From Rhodoferax ferrireducens (GTDB lineage Bacteria; Pseudomonadota; Gammaproteobacteria; Burkholderiales; Burkholderiaceae_C): a stretch of 64,000 nucleotides of DNA. The DNA lies in contig NZ_QEII01000318.1 in NCBI RefSeq assembly GCF_003347515.1, positions 82,994 to 146,993 on the forward strand, given 5' to 3'. Positions 35,018 to 43,684 of this stretch are shown one piece after another. The notes under the pieces were generated by a model, which made no database searches, was not told where the DNA came from, and saw nothing but the letters and a program-made list of their open reading frames with translations. The stretch's first letter is position 1. Every line of letters starts with the position of its first letter. The position numbers and the translations under genes are program-made.

Positions 35018-35066
35018 CCCCCGCAACTTCACCCAAAGGAAAGGTATTCCTTCAGCGAACACCAAT

Positions 35067-36446
35067 CTACCTGTGCACGCCCAGCTTCTCGCGCCAGCCC
35101 GGATACAACTTATCCGAATCCCCCGGAAACGACTCAAACGCCCGCGCAAATTCTTTGTGCTCCTTTGCAAACTGGATCGGATCAGCGCCGGACTTCCAGC
35201 ATTCGTACGACTGGCGCAGCGAAATCGCACCCGCCGCCGGGCTGTCGATATGCCCATAGGCGCCCCCGCCAGAAGTGTTGATCACGTTGCCGTGGCCCAG
35301 GTTCTCGAAGAAACCCGGCAGGCGCAACGCGTTCATGCCGCCCGAGATGATCGGCGTGGTGGGCTTCATGCCGTACCACTTCTGGAAGTAGATCGGGCCT
35401 TCGCACTCGTCACGTTCGATCATGTAGGCGATCACCTTGTCCGAATTTTCGCCTTCCATCTTGCCGTAGCCCATGGTGCCGACGTGGATGCCGGAGGCGC
35501 CCTGCAGACGCGACATCTTGGCCAGCACAAAGGCCGTGTAGCCGCGTTTGGCGGAGGGCGAGGTGACCATGCCGTGGCCGGCGCGGTGGTAATGCAGGTA
35601 CTGATTGGGGTACTGACGGCGGGCGGTGGTGACCATGCCGGGACCGCCGACAAAACCGTCCACCAGAAAAGCGACTTTGTCGGCGTCCGGGCCAAAGGTT
35701 TCCAGGATGAAGTCAGCCCGGGCGCACATTTCAAAATGGTCATCGGCTGTGATGTTGGCCGAGAACAGCTTGGCCTGGCCGGTTTCGTCCTGCGCCCGTT
35801 TCATGGCGTCCGCCACCAGGGGGATCACCTTTTTGGCCGGGCAGAACACCTGGTTGCCCTGTGGTTCGTCGTTTTTAATGAAGTCGCCGCCCAGCCAGAA
35901 CTGGTAAGCCGCCGCCGCAAACGGCTCGGGGCGCAGGCCCAGCTTGGGTTTGATGATGGTGCCGGCAATGTAGCCGCCGTTCTTGATCGGACGGCCCAGG
36001 ATGCGCCACAGGTCGGAGATGTCTTTGGCCGGGCCATCGAACAGCTGGATGGCGCGCTCGGGCATGTAAAAGTCATGAATCTTGGCGTGTTCGATGTCGC
36101 CCATGCCCTGGTTGTTGCCGATCACCAGTGTCAGGAAGGACACGATCATCATGCGGCCGTCGGTCATGTTCCGATCGAACAGGTCGAGTGGGTAGGCAAT
36201 GCGCATGTCTTCGGTGGCTTCGTCGATGTAATACACCAGGGCATCCACGCCGCGGGTGAAATCATCGGTGGTGCTGACCTCGACATTGGTGCCGGTGGAC
36301 GACTCGGCGGCAAAGTGGGCCGCTGCTTCCAGGTAGGCGTGGCCCGATTTGGGCTTCATCTTGTAGGCGACCAGAATGTGCTGGCCCCCCTTGATCAGGT
36401 CGGCCTCCTTGAGGCTCAGGTCAGCGTAGCGGTTGGATTGGTCCAT
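35067..36446 (-). CDS. cbbM: Ribulose-1,5-bisphosphate carboxylase/oxygenase, form II
   Basis: 459 residues, RBS GGAGA. Fixes CO2 onto RuBP. Numbering is the same as Rhodospirillum rubrum: catalytic K166 in GTIIKPKLG, carbamylated K191 with D193 and E194 in GGDFIKNDEPQ. Further family stretches include GYTAFVLAKMSRLQGASGIH and NALRLPGFFENLGHGNV. Form II enzymes have no small subunit and poor CO2/O2 discrimination, suited to low-oxygen or CO2-rich settings. It is followed by its activase genes cbbQ and cbbO. A CbbR-type motif lies about 55 bp upstream. Confidence 0.97.
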   Translation of the reverse strand: MDQSNRYADLSLKEADLIKGGQHILVAYKMKPKSGHAYLEAAAHFAAESSTGTNVEVSTTDDFTRGVDALVYYIDEATEDMRIAYPLDLFDRNMTDGRMMIVSFLTLVIGNNQGMGDIEHAKIHDFYMPERAIQLFDGPAKDISDLWRILGRPIKNGGYIAGTIIKPKLGLRPEPFAAAAYQFWLGGDFIKNDEPQGNQVFCPAKKVIPLVADAMKRAQDETGQAKLFSANITADDHFEMCARADFILETFGPDADKVAFLVDGFVGGPGMVTTARRQYPNQYLHYHRAGHGMVTSPSAKRGYTAFVLAKMSRLQGASGIHVGTMGYGKMEGENSDKVIAYMIERDECEGPIYFQKWYGMKPTTPIISGGMNALRLPGFFENLGHGNVINTSGGGAYGHIDSPAAGAISLRQSYECWKSGADPIQFAKEHKEFARAFESFPGDSDKLYPGWREKLGVHR

Positions 36447-36500
36447 GCAAAATCTCCGTGAGTGTGTGGCGATGGGTTGGACTATAGGGAGGCTTATTCA

Positions 36501-36513
36501 TAATTAAAATTCA
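36501..36513 (-). promoter_or_regulatory. Candidate CbbR site upstream of cbbM
   Basis: On the minus strand, TGA-ATTTTAA-TTA fits the TNA-N7-TNA motif of CbbR sites, embedded in an AT-rich stretch whose outer ends (TTATT and AATAA) are also inverted. A TATAGT -10-like box is at 36482-36487 on the minus strand. Confidence 0.5.
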
Positions 36514-36614
36514 AATAAACTCTTTGTTTGATCAGTTTTTAATGATGCGTTGAAGCCGGGCACAATCGGATACATCTGTTTGTCCATTCGTCCACCCGCA
36601 CAAGGAACCGTGTC

Positions 36615-37376
36615 ATGCCGCTCGTCGTCTTCAATCAAAAAGGTGGGGTAGGCAAATCCACCATCACCTGCAACCTGGCCGCCATCAGTGCCAGCCAGGG
36701 CCTGCGTACCCTGGTGATTGACCTGGACCCGCAGGGCAACTCCAGCAGCTACCTGCTGGGCGCGCAAGCCAGCGAAGACCAGCCGACCGTGGCCGGTTTT
36801 TTTGAGCATTGCCTGAGTTACAGCTTGCGCACCGTGCTGCCCACGGAATTCATCGTGACCACACCGCACGAGCACCTGCACGTCATGGCGTCGAGTCCGG
36901 CTTTGAATGAGCTGCAGGGCAAGCTGGAATCGCGGCAAAAGATGTACAAGCTGCGCGAGGCGCTGCAACAGCTGGCTGGCGGCTATGACCGCATTTACAT
37001 CGACACGCCGCCGGCGCTGAATTTCTTTACCCGCTCGGCCCTGATTGGTGCCTCGGGCTGCCTGATTCCGTTTGACTGCGATGAATTTGCCCGCAAGGCG
37101 CTTTACACCCTGATGGACAACGTGCAGGAAATCCGTGCCGACCACAACCCGAAGCTGGAGGTGAAGGGTATTGTGGTAAATCAGTTCCAGCCGCGGGCCA
37201 ACCTGCCCCAGCGCATGGTGGCCGAGCTGGTCGCCGAAGGGCTGCCCGTGCTGCAGCCCTACCTGCCGTCTTCGGTCAAGATCCGCGAATCACACGAACA
37301 GTCGCTGCCCATGATCTACCTGGACCCCAACCACAAGCTGACGCAAGCCCTGGTGGCGCTGCACGCGGCGTTGTAA
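36615..37376 (+). CDS. ParA/Soj-family P-loop ATPase
   Basis: 253 residues. The deviant Walker A motif KGGVGKSTITC (about 8-18) has the signature lysine, and DLDPQGNSSSYLLG and YIDTPPALNF follow, all typical of ParA/MinD ATPases. No ParB or parS partner is nearby. It is divergent from cbbM and convergent with the FabG-type gene. Orphan ParA proteins position cell structures such as carboxysomes, chemoreceptor arrays or PHB granules; the cargo here is unknown, and adjacency to a form II RuBisCO promoter is the only hint. Confidence 0.85.
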   Translation: MPLVVFNQKGGVGKSTITCNLAAISASQGLRTLVIDLDPQGNSSSYLLGAQASEDQPTVAGFFEHCLSYSLRTVLPTEFIVTTPHEHLHVMASSPALNELQGKLESRQKMYKLREALQQLAGGYDRIYIDTPPALNFFTRSALIGASGCLIPFDCDEFARKALYTLMDNVQEIRADHNPKLEVKGIVVNQFQPRANLPQRMVAELVAEGLPVLQPYLPSSVKIRESHEQSLPMIYLDPNHKLTQALVALHAAL

Positions 37377-37384
37377 CCGTGGTC

Positions 37385-37451
37385 CCGTCATTGCGAGCGC
37401 AGCGCGGCAATCCATGAACGCTGGATTGCCGCGCTGCGCTCGCAATGACGG
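37385..37451. repeat. REP-like palindrome (GTCATTGCGAG family), copy 1
   Basis: Perfect 29-nt arms (37385-37413 and 37423-37451, beginning CCGTCATTGCGAGCGCAGCG) with a 9-nt spacer. It sits exactly between convergent stop codons, where it could terminate both transcripts. Confidence 0.9.
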
Positions 37452-37476
37452 TCAAGTGGAATGACGGAAGTGATTT

Positions 37477-38226
37477 TTAGAGCGACATGCCGCCCGACAC
37501 CTCAATCACTGCGCCATTGATGTAGCTGGCCTCGTCGCTGGCCAGGAAGGCGTAAACGTTGGCAATCTCTTCCGGCTTGCCCAGGCGTTTGAGTGGCACT
37601 TTGGCCTCCAGGTCCTTCAGCACTTTTTCGGGCATGGCGGTCACCATCGGGGTGGTGATAAAGCCGGGCGCCACGGCGTTCACCCGAATGCCCTTGGGGC
37701 CCAGTTCGCGGCTCCAGGTCTTGGTGAAACCGATCACGCCGAACTTGGTGGCGGCGTAGTTGGTCTGACCGAAGTTGCCATAAATACCCACCACCGAGCT
37801 GGCGTTGAGAATCACGCCGCTGCCCTGGGCCACCATGATGTCGGCCACGGCCTGCGCGCAATGGAATACGCCGCGCAGGTTGACGTCGATCACGCGGTCA
37901 AACTGCTCCAGCGTCATTTTTTGCAGCCGCGCGTCCTGGGTGATGCCGGCGTTGTTGACCAGCACGTCGATGTGCCCGAATTTTTCCTTCACGCGGGCCA
38001 TCACGTCGTTGACCATGGCGCGCTGCGTCACATCCATCAGATAGCCTTCTGCCGTCGCACCGAGCGCCCGGCACTGCGCCACGGCCTCGTCCACGCCGGA
38101 CTGCTTGATGTCACAGACGATGACGGTGGCGCCTTCGGTGGCGAACTTGAGGGCCGTGGCCAGGCCAATGCCCTGGGCGGCACCGGTGATGAGGCTGATT
38201 TTGTTGAGCAAGCGGGGAGCGGACAT
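37477..38226 (-). CDS. FabG-type short-chain dehydrogenase/reductase
   Basis: 249 residues from the ATG at 38226; a longer 12-residue N-terminal extension lacks support. SDR fold: GAAQGIG cofactor motif near residue 13, NNAG, the catalytic Ser/Tyr/Lys set in NASSVVGIYGNFGQTNYAATKFG and the C-terminal NGAVIEVSGGMSL. Such enzymes reduce 3-oxoacyl-ACP or acetoacetyl-CoA with NADPH; FabG and PhaB cannot be separated by eye. PHB metabolism is present (phaZ in this window), so a PHB role is possible. Confidence 0.88.
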   Translation of the reverse strand: MSAPRLLNKISLITGAAQGIGLATALKFATEGATVIVCDIKQSGVDEAVAQCRALGATAEGYLMDVTQRAMVNDVMARVKEKFGHIDVLVNNAGITQDARLQKMTLEQFDRVIDVNLRGVFHCAQAVADIMVAQGSGVILNASSVVGIYGNFGQTNYAATKFGVIGFTKTWSRELGPKGIRVNAVAPGFITTPMVTAMPEKVLKDLEAKVPLKRLGKPEEIANVYAFLASDEASYINGAVIEVSGGMSL

Positions 38227-38581
38227 GATTGTTTTGGTGTGCTTGGTTGCGAAGCGGATCATCTTAGTCGTTGAATCTTTCGGGTTGGTGACGCGTCAGG
38301 TAGGTCACCGGTGGTGCAGCGGGGTGCCATGGGGTGCCGTGGGCAGCAGTCCGCCGGTGCCCTCATGAAACCTCCGAAATCGGGCACCGGCGGACTGCTG
38401 CCCACGGCCGACAAGCTGTCGCTGCGCTTCGCTATTTCAAGCACGGATTGGCCGTGTCAGACGAAGTGCTGGTCGCTTGAATTGCTGCGTTCGCCACCGT
38501 ACAGACCCTGCGAAACATAGCGCCTATAACCTGAACCATCAAGGGTGACCCCACATTTGATGAACAGCTCAATGGAGAAAA
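38227..38581. other. 355-bp intergenic region with a very long hairpin
   Basis: Divergent gap between the FabG-type gene and a lipoprotein gene. No gene seen; a short minus-strand frame (38259-38444) is a by-product of the inverted repeat. It holds the 27-nt perfect inverted repeat described separately. Promoters for both genes should lie here, but none stands out. Confidence 0.6.
38336..38408 (-). repeat. 27-nt perfect inverted repeat with 19-nt loop
   Basis: Arms 38336-38362 and 38382-38408 are exact complements (starting GCCGTGGGCAGCAGTCCGCC). On the minus strand the loop reads GATTTCGGAGGTTTCATGA, which contains GGAGG and CATGA, echoing the core of the A/B structured repeats, but without an inner hairpin. 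Confidence 0.9.
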
Positions 38582-38962
38582 ATGATGACGAAAAAGACAA
38601 AGCAATGGTTCACGGTCCTGGGCGGCGCAGCCGTGGTTCTGATGGTCGGCTGCAGCAGCATGAAGACCCCGGCGACGGCCGACGTGGCGGTCTCCAAAGC
38701 GGCGGTTGACAACGCCGCGGGTGCCGGTGGGGCTGAGTTTGCACCGGCCGAGATGAACTCGGCGCGCGAAAAACTGGCATTGGCCAACAAGGCGATGGCG
38801 GCCAAGGATTACAAGCTGGCCGCCGATTTGGCAAACCAAGCCCAGGCCGACGCCAAACTGGCGCAAGGCAAGGCCAACTCAGCCAAAGCGCAAGCGGCGG
38901 CGAATGCCTTGCAAGACAACATCCGGGTCCTGCGTGAAGAGCTGGATCGCAACAACAAATAA
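38582..38962 (+). CDS. DUF4398-type lipoprotein
   Basis: 126 residues, RBS GGAGAA. The lipobox LMVGCSS places an acylated cysteine near residue 24 after a hydrophobic signal. The mature part is helical and Ala/Lys/Gln-rich (AREKLALANKAMAAKDYKLAADLANQAQADAKLAQ), as in the DUF4398 family, and should lie in the periplasm, outer-membrane anchored. It lies 26 bp upstream of an OmpA-like lipoprotein gene, the usual pairing for this family. The function is unknown; envelope maintenance is likely. Confidence 0.8.
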   Translation: MMTKKTKQWFTVLGGAAVVLMVGCSSMKTPATADVAVSKAAVDNAAGAGGAEFAPAEMNSAREKLALANKAMAAKDYKLAADLANQAQADAKLAQGKANSAKAQAAANALQDNIRVLREELDRNNK

Positions 38963-38988
38963 CACCCACTGAATTGAAGGACTTTGCT

Positions 38989-39879
38989 ATGAAAAACGTT
39001 TACCTGACCCCCGTCCTGCTCGCCATTGCCGTTCTCGTCGGCGCCTGCAGTTCCGGCCCCAAGACCACCGGTTTGCTCGACCTGACGCGCAGCGAATACC
39101 GCATGGCCCAAAGCAACCCCAAAGTGGCTGCTTATGCACCGGTGGAAATGAGACTAGCCAGCGTCGCGATGGCGCAAGCCGAAGCCGCCGCCATAGACAA
39201 AGACAGCGATACAAAAATTGACAAGCTGGCCTACCTGGCGCGGCAAAAGATTGCGCTGACGCAGGAAGTGGCGAAGCAAAAATCTGCCGAGTTGGAAGTG
39301 GCCGCTTCCGGCAAAGAGCGTGATCAATTGCTGATCGACCAGCGCACGAATGAAGCCAATATTGCCAAAATGAATGCCGAGAAAGCCAGGCTGGCGACGC
39401 AGCAAGCCCAGGGCCAGACCGCCGATGCACAGCGTCAGGCGCAGGAGGCCCAGGCTCGTGCCGCACAACTCGAAGCCCAGCTGGCTGACCTGGCGGCCAA
39501 AAAGACCGAACGCGGGATGGTTATCACCCTGGGTGATGTCTTGTTTGGCACCGACCTCGCACGCCTGAATGCCGATGGCATGCGCACCGCGCAAAAGTTG
39601 GCCGATGTGCTGCAGCAAAACCCGCAGCGCACCGTGCTGGTGGAAGGATTTACCGACAGCACTGGCGCCGCCGACCATAACCAGGCCTTGTCAGAGCGCC
39701 GCGCCACGGCGGTGCAGAGCGCCTTGCAGGACTTGGGCGTGGCGCGTACGCGCGTCGCCATTCGCGGCTACGGCGAGTCCCATCCAGTGGCCTCCAACGA
39801 CAGCGCACAGAGCCGCCAGTTGAACCGCCGCGTCGAAATTGTCCTGTCCGATGACAGCGGCAAGGTGATGGCGCGCTAA
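38989..39879 (+). CDS. OmpA-family lipoprotein with DUF4398-like coiled region
   Basis: 296 residues; start ATG at 38989 (RBS GAAGGAC), with a TTG five codons earlier rejected. Lipobox LVGACSS. A long helical, coiled-coil region (about 30-180, AQAEAAAIDKDSDTKIDKLAYLARQK and many A/Q repeats) leads to a C-terminal peptidoglycan-binding OmpA domain (about 185-290: VLFGTDLARLNADG, VEGFTDSTG, RRATAVQSAL, GYGESHPVASN, LNRRVEIVL). Anchors the outer membrane to peptidoglycan. Its stop overlaps the convergent cbbR stop. Confidence 0.88.
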   Translation: MKNVYLTPVLLAIAVLVGACSSGPKTTGLLDLTRSEYRMAQSNPKVAAYAPVEMRLASVAMAQAEAAAIDKDSDTKIDKLAYLARQKIALTQEVAKQKSAELEVAASGKERDQLLIDQRTNEANIAKMNAEKARLATQQAQGQTADAQRQAQEAQARAAQLEAQLADLAAKKTERGMVITLGDVLFGTDLARLNADGMRTAQKLADVLQQNPQRTVLVEGFTDSTGAADHNQALSERRATAVQSALQDLGVARTRVAIRGYGESHPVASNDSAQSRQLNRRVEIVLSDDSGKVMAR

Positions 39880-40787
39880 CTCCACGAGTCCATCAACGCA
39901 CCCCCTTGCTCGATCAAAAACTCCTTGAACGCCCGTGCGGCGGGGGAGAGTTTCTTCTGGCTCAGGTGGGTGATGTACCAGTTCCCCACCATGGGCATGC
40001 CTTCAATGTCCACCAGTGCGATGTGACCGCTGGCCAGCTCATGGCGCACGGTGCGCATCGATAAAAAGCTCAGACCCATGCCGGCCATCACGGCCTGCTT
40101 GATGGTCTCGTTGCTGGGCATTTCCATCACCACTTTGAGCGGCGTGTCGTGCTCGGCAAACAGCCGCTCCATCGCCGCGCGCGTGCCCGAGCCTTCTTCG
40201 CGCACCACAAAACTGTAGTCGGCCAGTGCGGAGAACGGCAGGTGCTTGCGCCGCACCAGGGCGTGGTCGGGTGCCGCCACGATGGCCAGCGGATTCGTGG
40301 CAAACGGGGTGGCTTCACAGTCCAGGTTGGCGGGGGCGCGGCCCATGACCACCAGATCGGCCTCGTTGCGCGCCAGCAGGCCCAGAATGTTTTCGCGGTT
40401 GTCGATTTTCAGGTGGATGTCAATGCCCTGAAACAGCTTGTTGAAGCGCACCAGCAGCATGGGGATGAAGTATTTGGCGGTGCTCACCACCGCCAGGTCA
40501 ATGCGGCCCCGTTTCAAACCCACATGCTCGGCCATCAAGGCCTCCAGGTCCTTGAGCTGGCCCATGGCGGCAATCGCATGCGTCAGGAAGGCTTCCCCGG
40601 CATGGGTGAGCCCGATGTTGCGGCCCACCGGCTCAATCAGCGGCACCCCAAAAGCGTCTTCCAGTTGGCGGATTTGCATGGACACGGCCGGCTGGGTCAC
40701 AAACAGGCGCTCTGCCGCCTTGGACACCGAACGCTGGCGCGCCACTTCCATGAAGGTCTGGATCTGTTTCAGGGTATAGGGGCGCAT
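39876..40787 (-). CDS. cbbR: LysR-type regulator of the cbb genes, CbbR
   Basis: 303 residues from the ATG at 40787, RBS CAGGAG. N-terminal winged helix with RSVSKAAERLFVTQPAVSMQIRQLEDAFGVPL, then the two-lobed effector domain (about 92-300). It is divergent from the cbbY-A operon, the classic position of CbbR, which activates Calvin-cycle genes in response to metabolites such as RuBP, PEP or NADPH. Sites of TNA-N7-TNA form lie in the intergenic region and upstream of cbbM, so it probably controls both. Confidence 0.92.
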   Translation of the reverse strand: MRPYTLKQIQTFMEVARQRSVSKAAERLFVTQPAVSMQIRQLEDAFGVPLIEPVGRNIGLTHAGEAFLTHAIAAMGQLKDLEALMAEHVGLKRGRIDLAVVSTAKYFIPMLLVRFNKLFQGIDIHLKIDNRENILGLLARNEADLVVMGRAPANLDCEATPFATNPLAIVAAPDHALVRRKHLPFSALADYSFVVREEGSGTRAAMERLFAEHDTPLKVVMEMPSNETIKQAVMAGMGLSFLSMRTVRHELASGHIALVDIEGMPMVGNWYITHLSQKKLSPAARAFKEFLIEQGGALMDSWS

Positions 40788-40836
40788 GGAAGACTCCTGT
40801 TTGATCAGCTTTGCCTGATGATTTTTCAATAAAACG

Positions 40837-40875
40837 TGATTAGAGTTTATGGGTTCGGGCGATTAAAGTAAATCA
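40837..40875. promoter_or_regulatory. Two candidate CbbR half-sites between cbbR and cbbY
   Basis: TGA-TTAGAGT-TTA at 40837-40849 and TTA-AAGTAAA-TCA at 40863-40875 both fit TNA-N7-TNA. The two motifs begin 26 bp apart, within the 138-bp cbbR-cbbY gap, like the activation and recognition sites of other cbb promoters. Confidence 0.55.
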
Positions 40876-40925
40876 TTCTTCACTGATTCATGTATTCCAA
40901 TCCTTCGTTGACTTGAAAGAAACCT

Positions 40926-41669
40926 ATGTCCGCAAGCACGCTTCAAGCCCTGATTTTTGATGTGGATGGCACCCTGGCCGATACCGAGAGCGCGCACCTG
41001 GCGGCGTTCAACCAGGCCTTTGCCGACATGGGTCTGGAGTGGACATGGGACGAGGCGCTTTACACCGAGCTGCTCAATATTTCGGGCGGCAAGGAGCGCA
41101 TCCTGCATTACTGGAAAACCAGCCGGCCCGATATGCGCGAGCTGGAATCCATGGCCTTGGACGAAACCGTGAACCGCCTGCACGAGCTCAAAACCGCCGC
41201 CTACGAGAGCGCCGTGAACAGCGGCGCGGTCAGCCTGCGCCCGGGTGTGCTCAAGCTGATGGACGAGGCGCTGGGCCAGGGCCTGCAGCTGGCGATTGCC
41301 ACCACCACCTCGCCGGTCAATATTGCGGCCTTGTTGCGCCGCGCGCTGGGGCCGGACTGGCGAACGAACTTCATCGCCATCGGTGATGCGTCGACGGCGC
41401 CGGTCAAAAAACCGCACCCGCAGGTGTACCTGCAAATGCTGGCGGCGCTCCGACTGGCGCCAGACCAATGTCTGGCTTTTGAGGACTCCAGCAACGGCCT
41501 GCGTTCGGCCACCGCCGCCGGGCTGGCCACGCTGATCACGCCGACAAGTTACACCGCGCACCATGACTTCACGGGCGCCCTGCGCGTGCTGCCCGACTTG
41601 AGCCAGGTCACGCTGGCGCAACTGCGGCAGTGGCATGCCGGGCACCAGCGCGCGACGCATGCCGTCTGA
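40926..41669 (+). CDS. cbbY: CbbY, HAD phosphatase of the Calvin-cycle operon
   Basis: 247 residues. HAD superfamily with DVDGTLADTE (motif I), ATTTSP (motif II), a conserved Lys (KKPHPQVY) and EDSSNGLRSA (motif IV). CbbY hydrolyses xylulose-1,5-bisphosphate, a misfire inhibitor of RuBisCO. First gene of the plus-strand cbb operon. In Cupriavidus the gene follows cbbLSX; here those are absent. Confidence 0.92.
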   Translation: MSASTLQALIFDVDGTLADTESAHLAAFNQAFADMGLEWTWDEALYTELLNISGGKERILHYWKTSRPDMRELESMALDETVNRLHELKTAAYESAVNSGAVSLRPGVLKLMDEALGQGLQLAIATTTSPVNIAALLRRALGPDWRTNFIAIGDASTAPVKKPHPQVYLQMLAALRLAPDQCLAFEDSSNGLRSATAAGLATLITPTSYTAHHDFTGALRVLPDLSQVTLAQLRQWHAGHQRATHAV

Positions 41670-41714
41670 TGTGTGCCAGCCAGAACCCCTGATTATTTTT
41701 AAAGAAAGCCGCCC

Positions 41715-42437
41715 ATGTCCTCCTCATCCTCATCTTCGCCGACGCCGACACCGATTCTTCGCCTGGCCCCGTCCATCCTGTCCGCCGACTTTGCCCGCCT
41801 GGGCGAGGAAGTGCGCGCAATCCAGGCCGCCGGCGCCGACCTGGTGCACTTTGATGTGATGGACAACCATTACGTGCCCAATCTGACCATCGGGCCGCTG
41901 GTGTGCGAGGCGATTCGCCCGCATGTGACGATCCCGATTGATGTGCATCTGATGGTGGAGCCGGTGGACTCGCTGATTCCACTGTTTGCCAAGGCCGGCG
42001 CCAACATCATCACCTTTCACCCCGAAGCCAGCAAGCATGTGGACCGCACCTTGCAGCTGATCAAGGAGCACGGCTGCAAGGCCGGGCTGGTGCTGAACCC
42101 GGCGACTTCAGTGGAGTGGCTGGACCATGTGATGGACAAGCTGGACATCATTTTGCTCATGAGCGTGAACCCCGGTTTTGGCGGGCAAAAGTTCATCCCC
42201 TCAACACTGGCCAAGCTGCGCACCGTGCGCCAGCGCATCGCGGCGCATCAGGCCCAAGGCGGTCAGCCGATCTGGCTGGAAGTCGATGGTGGTGTCAAGA
42301 TCGACAACATTGCCGAGATCGTGTCTGCCGGCGCCGACACCTGCGTGGCGGGCAGCGCCGTGTTTAGCGCGCCGGACCCCGAAGGCGGTTACCACGGCGT
42401 GATGCAGGCGCTCCGCCGTGCCGCGCATCCGGCCTGA
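41715..42437 (+). CDS. cbbE: Ribulose-phosphate 3-epimerase
   Basis: 240 residues. Interconverts ribulose 5-phosphate and xylulose 5-phosphate. TIM-barrel marks: LAPSILSADFARLGEE, HFDVMDNHYVPNLTIGP, HLMVE, SVNPGFGGQKFIP and EVDGGVK. A Ser/Thr/Pro-rich leader of about 14 residues precedes the barrel; a later start is not obvious. Second gene of the operon, 45 bp after cbbY. Confidence 0.95.
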   Translation: MSSSSSSSPTPTPILRLAPSILSADFARLGEEVRAIQAAGADLVHFDVMDNHYVPNLTIGPLVCEAIRPHVTIPIDVHLMVEPVDSLIPLFAKAGANIITFHPEASKHVDRTLQLIKEHGCKAGLVLNPATSVEWLDHVMDKLDIILLMSVNPGFGGQKFIPSTLAKLRTVRQRIAAHQAQGGQPIWLEVDGGVKIDNIAEIVSAGADTCVAGSAVFSAPDPEGGYHGVMQALRRAAHPA

Positions 42438-42491
42438 GCGTCGCCCCGTCCTATACAGCCAACCATTATTTAACGACAAAGAGACTTCGCC

Positions 42492-43595
42492 ATGCCACTC
42501 ACCAACCGCCCCAATCGCTCCACCTTGACCCAGTTCCTGATCGAGGAACGGCGCCGCTTTCCCAGTGCCAGCGGCGACTTCAACGCCCTGATTCTGGACG
42601 TGGCGCTGGCCTGCAAAGCCATTGCCCGCGCGGTCGCCTTTGGCGAGTTGGGCGGCGTCATGGGCAACCATGCGGCCGAGGAGGGCGGCTCGGTCAACGT
42701 GCAGGGCGAGACGCAGAAAAAGCTCGACGTGCTCTCCAACGATGTCTTCATCCGGCGCACCGAATGGGCCGGCAATCTGGCCGGCATGGCCTCGGAAGAG
42801 ATGGACCTGCCGTACCAGATTCCGGGCCAGTACCCGCGCGGCAAATACCTGATTGTTTTTGACCCGCTGGACGGCTCCAGCAACATTGACGTGAATGTGT
42901 CGGTGGGCAGCATTTTCTCAATCCTGCGGGCGCCGCAAGAGGTGATTGACAGTGGCCGTGACGTGGTCGACGCTGATTTTTTTCAGCCGGGTGCACAGCA
43001 GCTCGCCGCCGGTTACGCCTTGTACGGCCCGACCACCATGCTGGTGCTGACGGTGGGCGACGGCGTCAATGCGTTCACGCTCGATCCGACCCTGGGCGAG
43101 TTCATGCTGACGCACCCCAAGCTGATGATTCCGCAAGACACGCACGAGTTCGCCATCAACGCCTCCAACAGCCGCTTCTGGGAGGCGCCGGTGAAGCGTT
43201 ATGTCGATGAATGCCTGGCCGGCAGCACCGGGCCGCGCGACAAGGATTTCAACATGCGCTGGATCGCCTCCATGGTGGCCGAGGCACACCGCATTTTGAT
43301 GCGCGGCGGTGTTTTTCTGTACCCGCGCGACAACAAGGACCCCGCCAAGCCCGGCCGTCTGCGTTTGTTGTACGAGGCAAATCCGATTGGCATGATCATG
43401 GAGCAGGCCGGCGGCCGCGCCTCGACCGGCGAAAAACCCATGCTGGGCGTGCAGCCAACCTCGCTGCACCAGCGCATCGGCCTGGTGTTTGGCTCCAAAA
43501 ACGAGGTCGATCGCATCGAGCGTTACCACGCCGAGCCGGTCAAGGTCGAGCTGAAGAATCCGCTGTTTGCCGAACGCAGTTTGTTCAGAGATTGA
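42492..43595 (+). CDS. cbbF: Fructose-1,6-bisphosphatase class I
   Basis: 367 residues. Removes the 1-phosphate from fructose bisphosphate and probably also acts on sedoheptulose bisphosphate in the Calvin cycle. Metal-site motif DPLDGSSNIDVN, with LIVFDPLDG and KPGRLRLLYEANPIG. RBS AAGAG. A short interspersed repeat begins right after the stop. Confidence 0.95.
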   Translation: MPLTNRPNRSTLTQFLIEERRRFPSASGDFNALILDVALACKAIARAVAFGELGGVMGNHAAEEGGSVNVQGETQKKLDVLSNDVFIRRTEWAGNLAGMASEEMDLPYQIPGQYPRGKYLIVFDPLDGSSNIDVNVSVGSIFSILRAPQEVIDSGRDVVDADFFQPGAQQLAAGYALYGPTTMLVLTVGDGVNAFTLDPTLGEFMLTHPKLMIPQDTHEFAINASNSRFWEAPVKRYVDECLAGSTGPRDKDFNMRWIASMVAEAHRILMRGGVFLYPRDNKDPAKPGRLRLLYEANPIGMIMEQAGGRASTGEKPMLGVQPTSLHQRIGLVFGSKNEVDRIERYHAEPVKVELKNPLFAERSLFRD

Positions 43596-43596
43596 T

Positions 43597-43653
43597 TTGC
43601 TACTTATTTGATAGCTTCTTGCGCATATGACGCGAGGGCTAGAGGCCGATTTC
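43597..43653 (+). repeat. Interspersed TAGCT/GCGC repeat, copy 3
   Basis: TTGCTACTTATTTGATAGCT then TCTTGCGCATATGACG, GGGCTAGAGGCC and ATTTCTTATAAA. It begins one base after the cbbF stop and fills most of the gap to cbbP. Confidence 0.8.
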
Positions 43654-43684
43654 TTATAAATTTTTAACTTCTGGAGACGCCACC

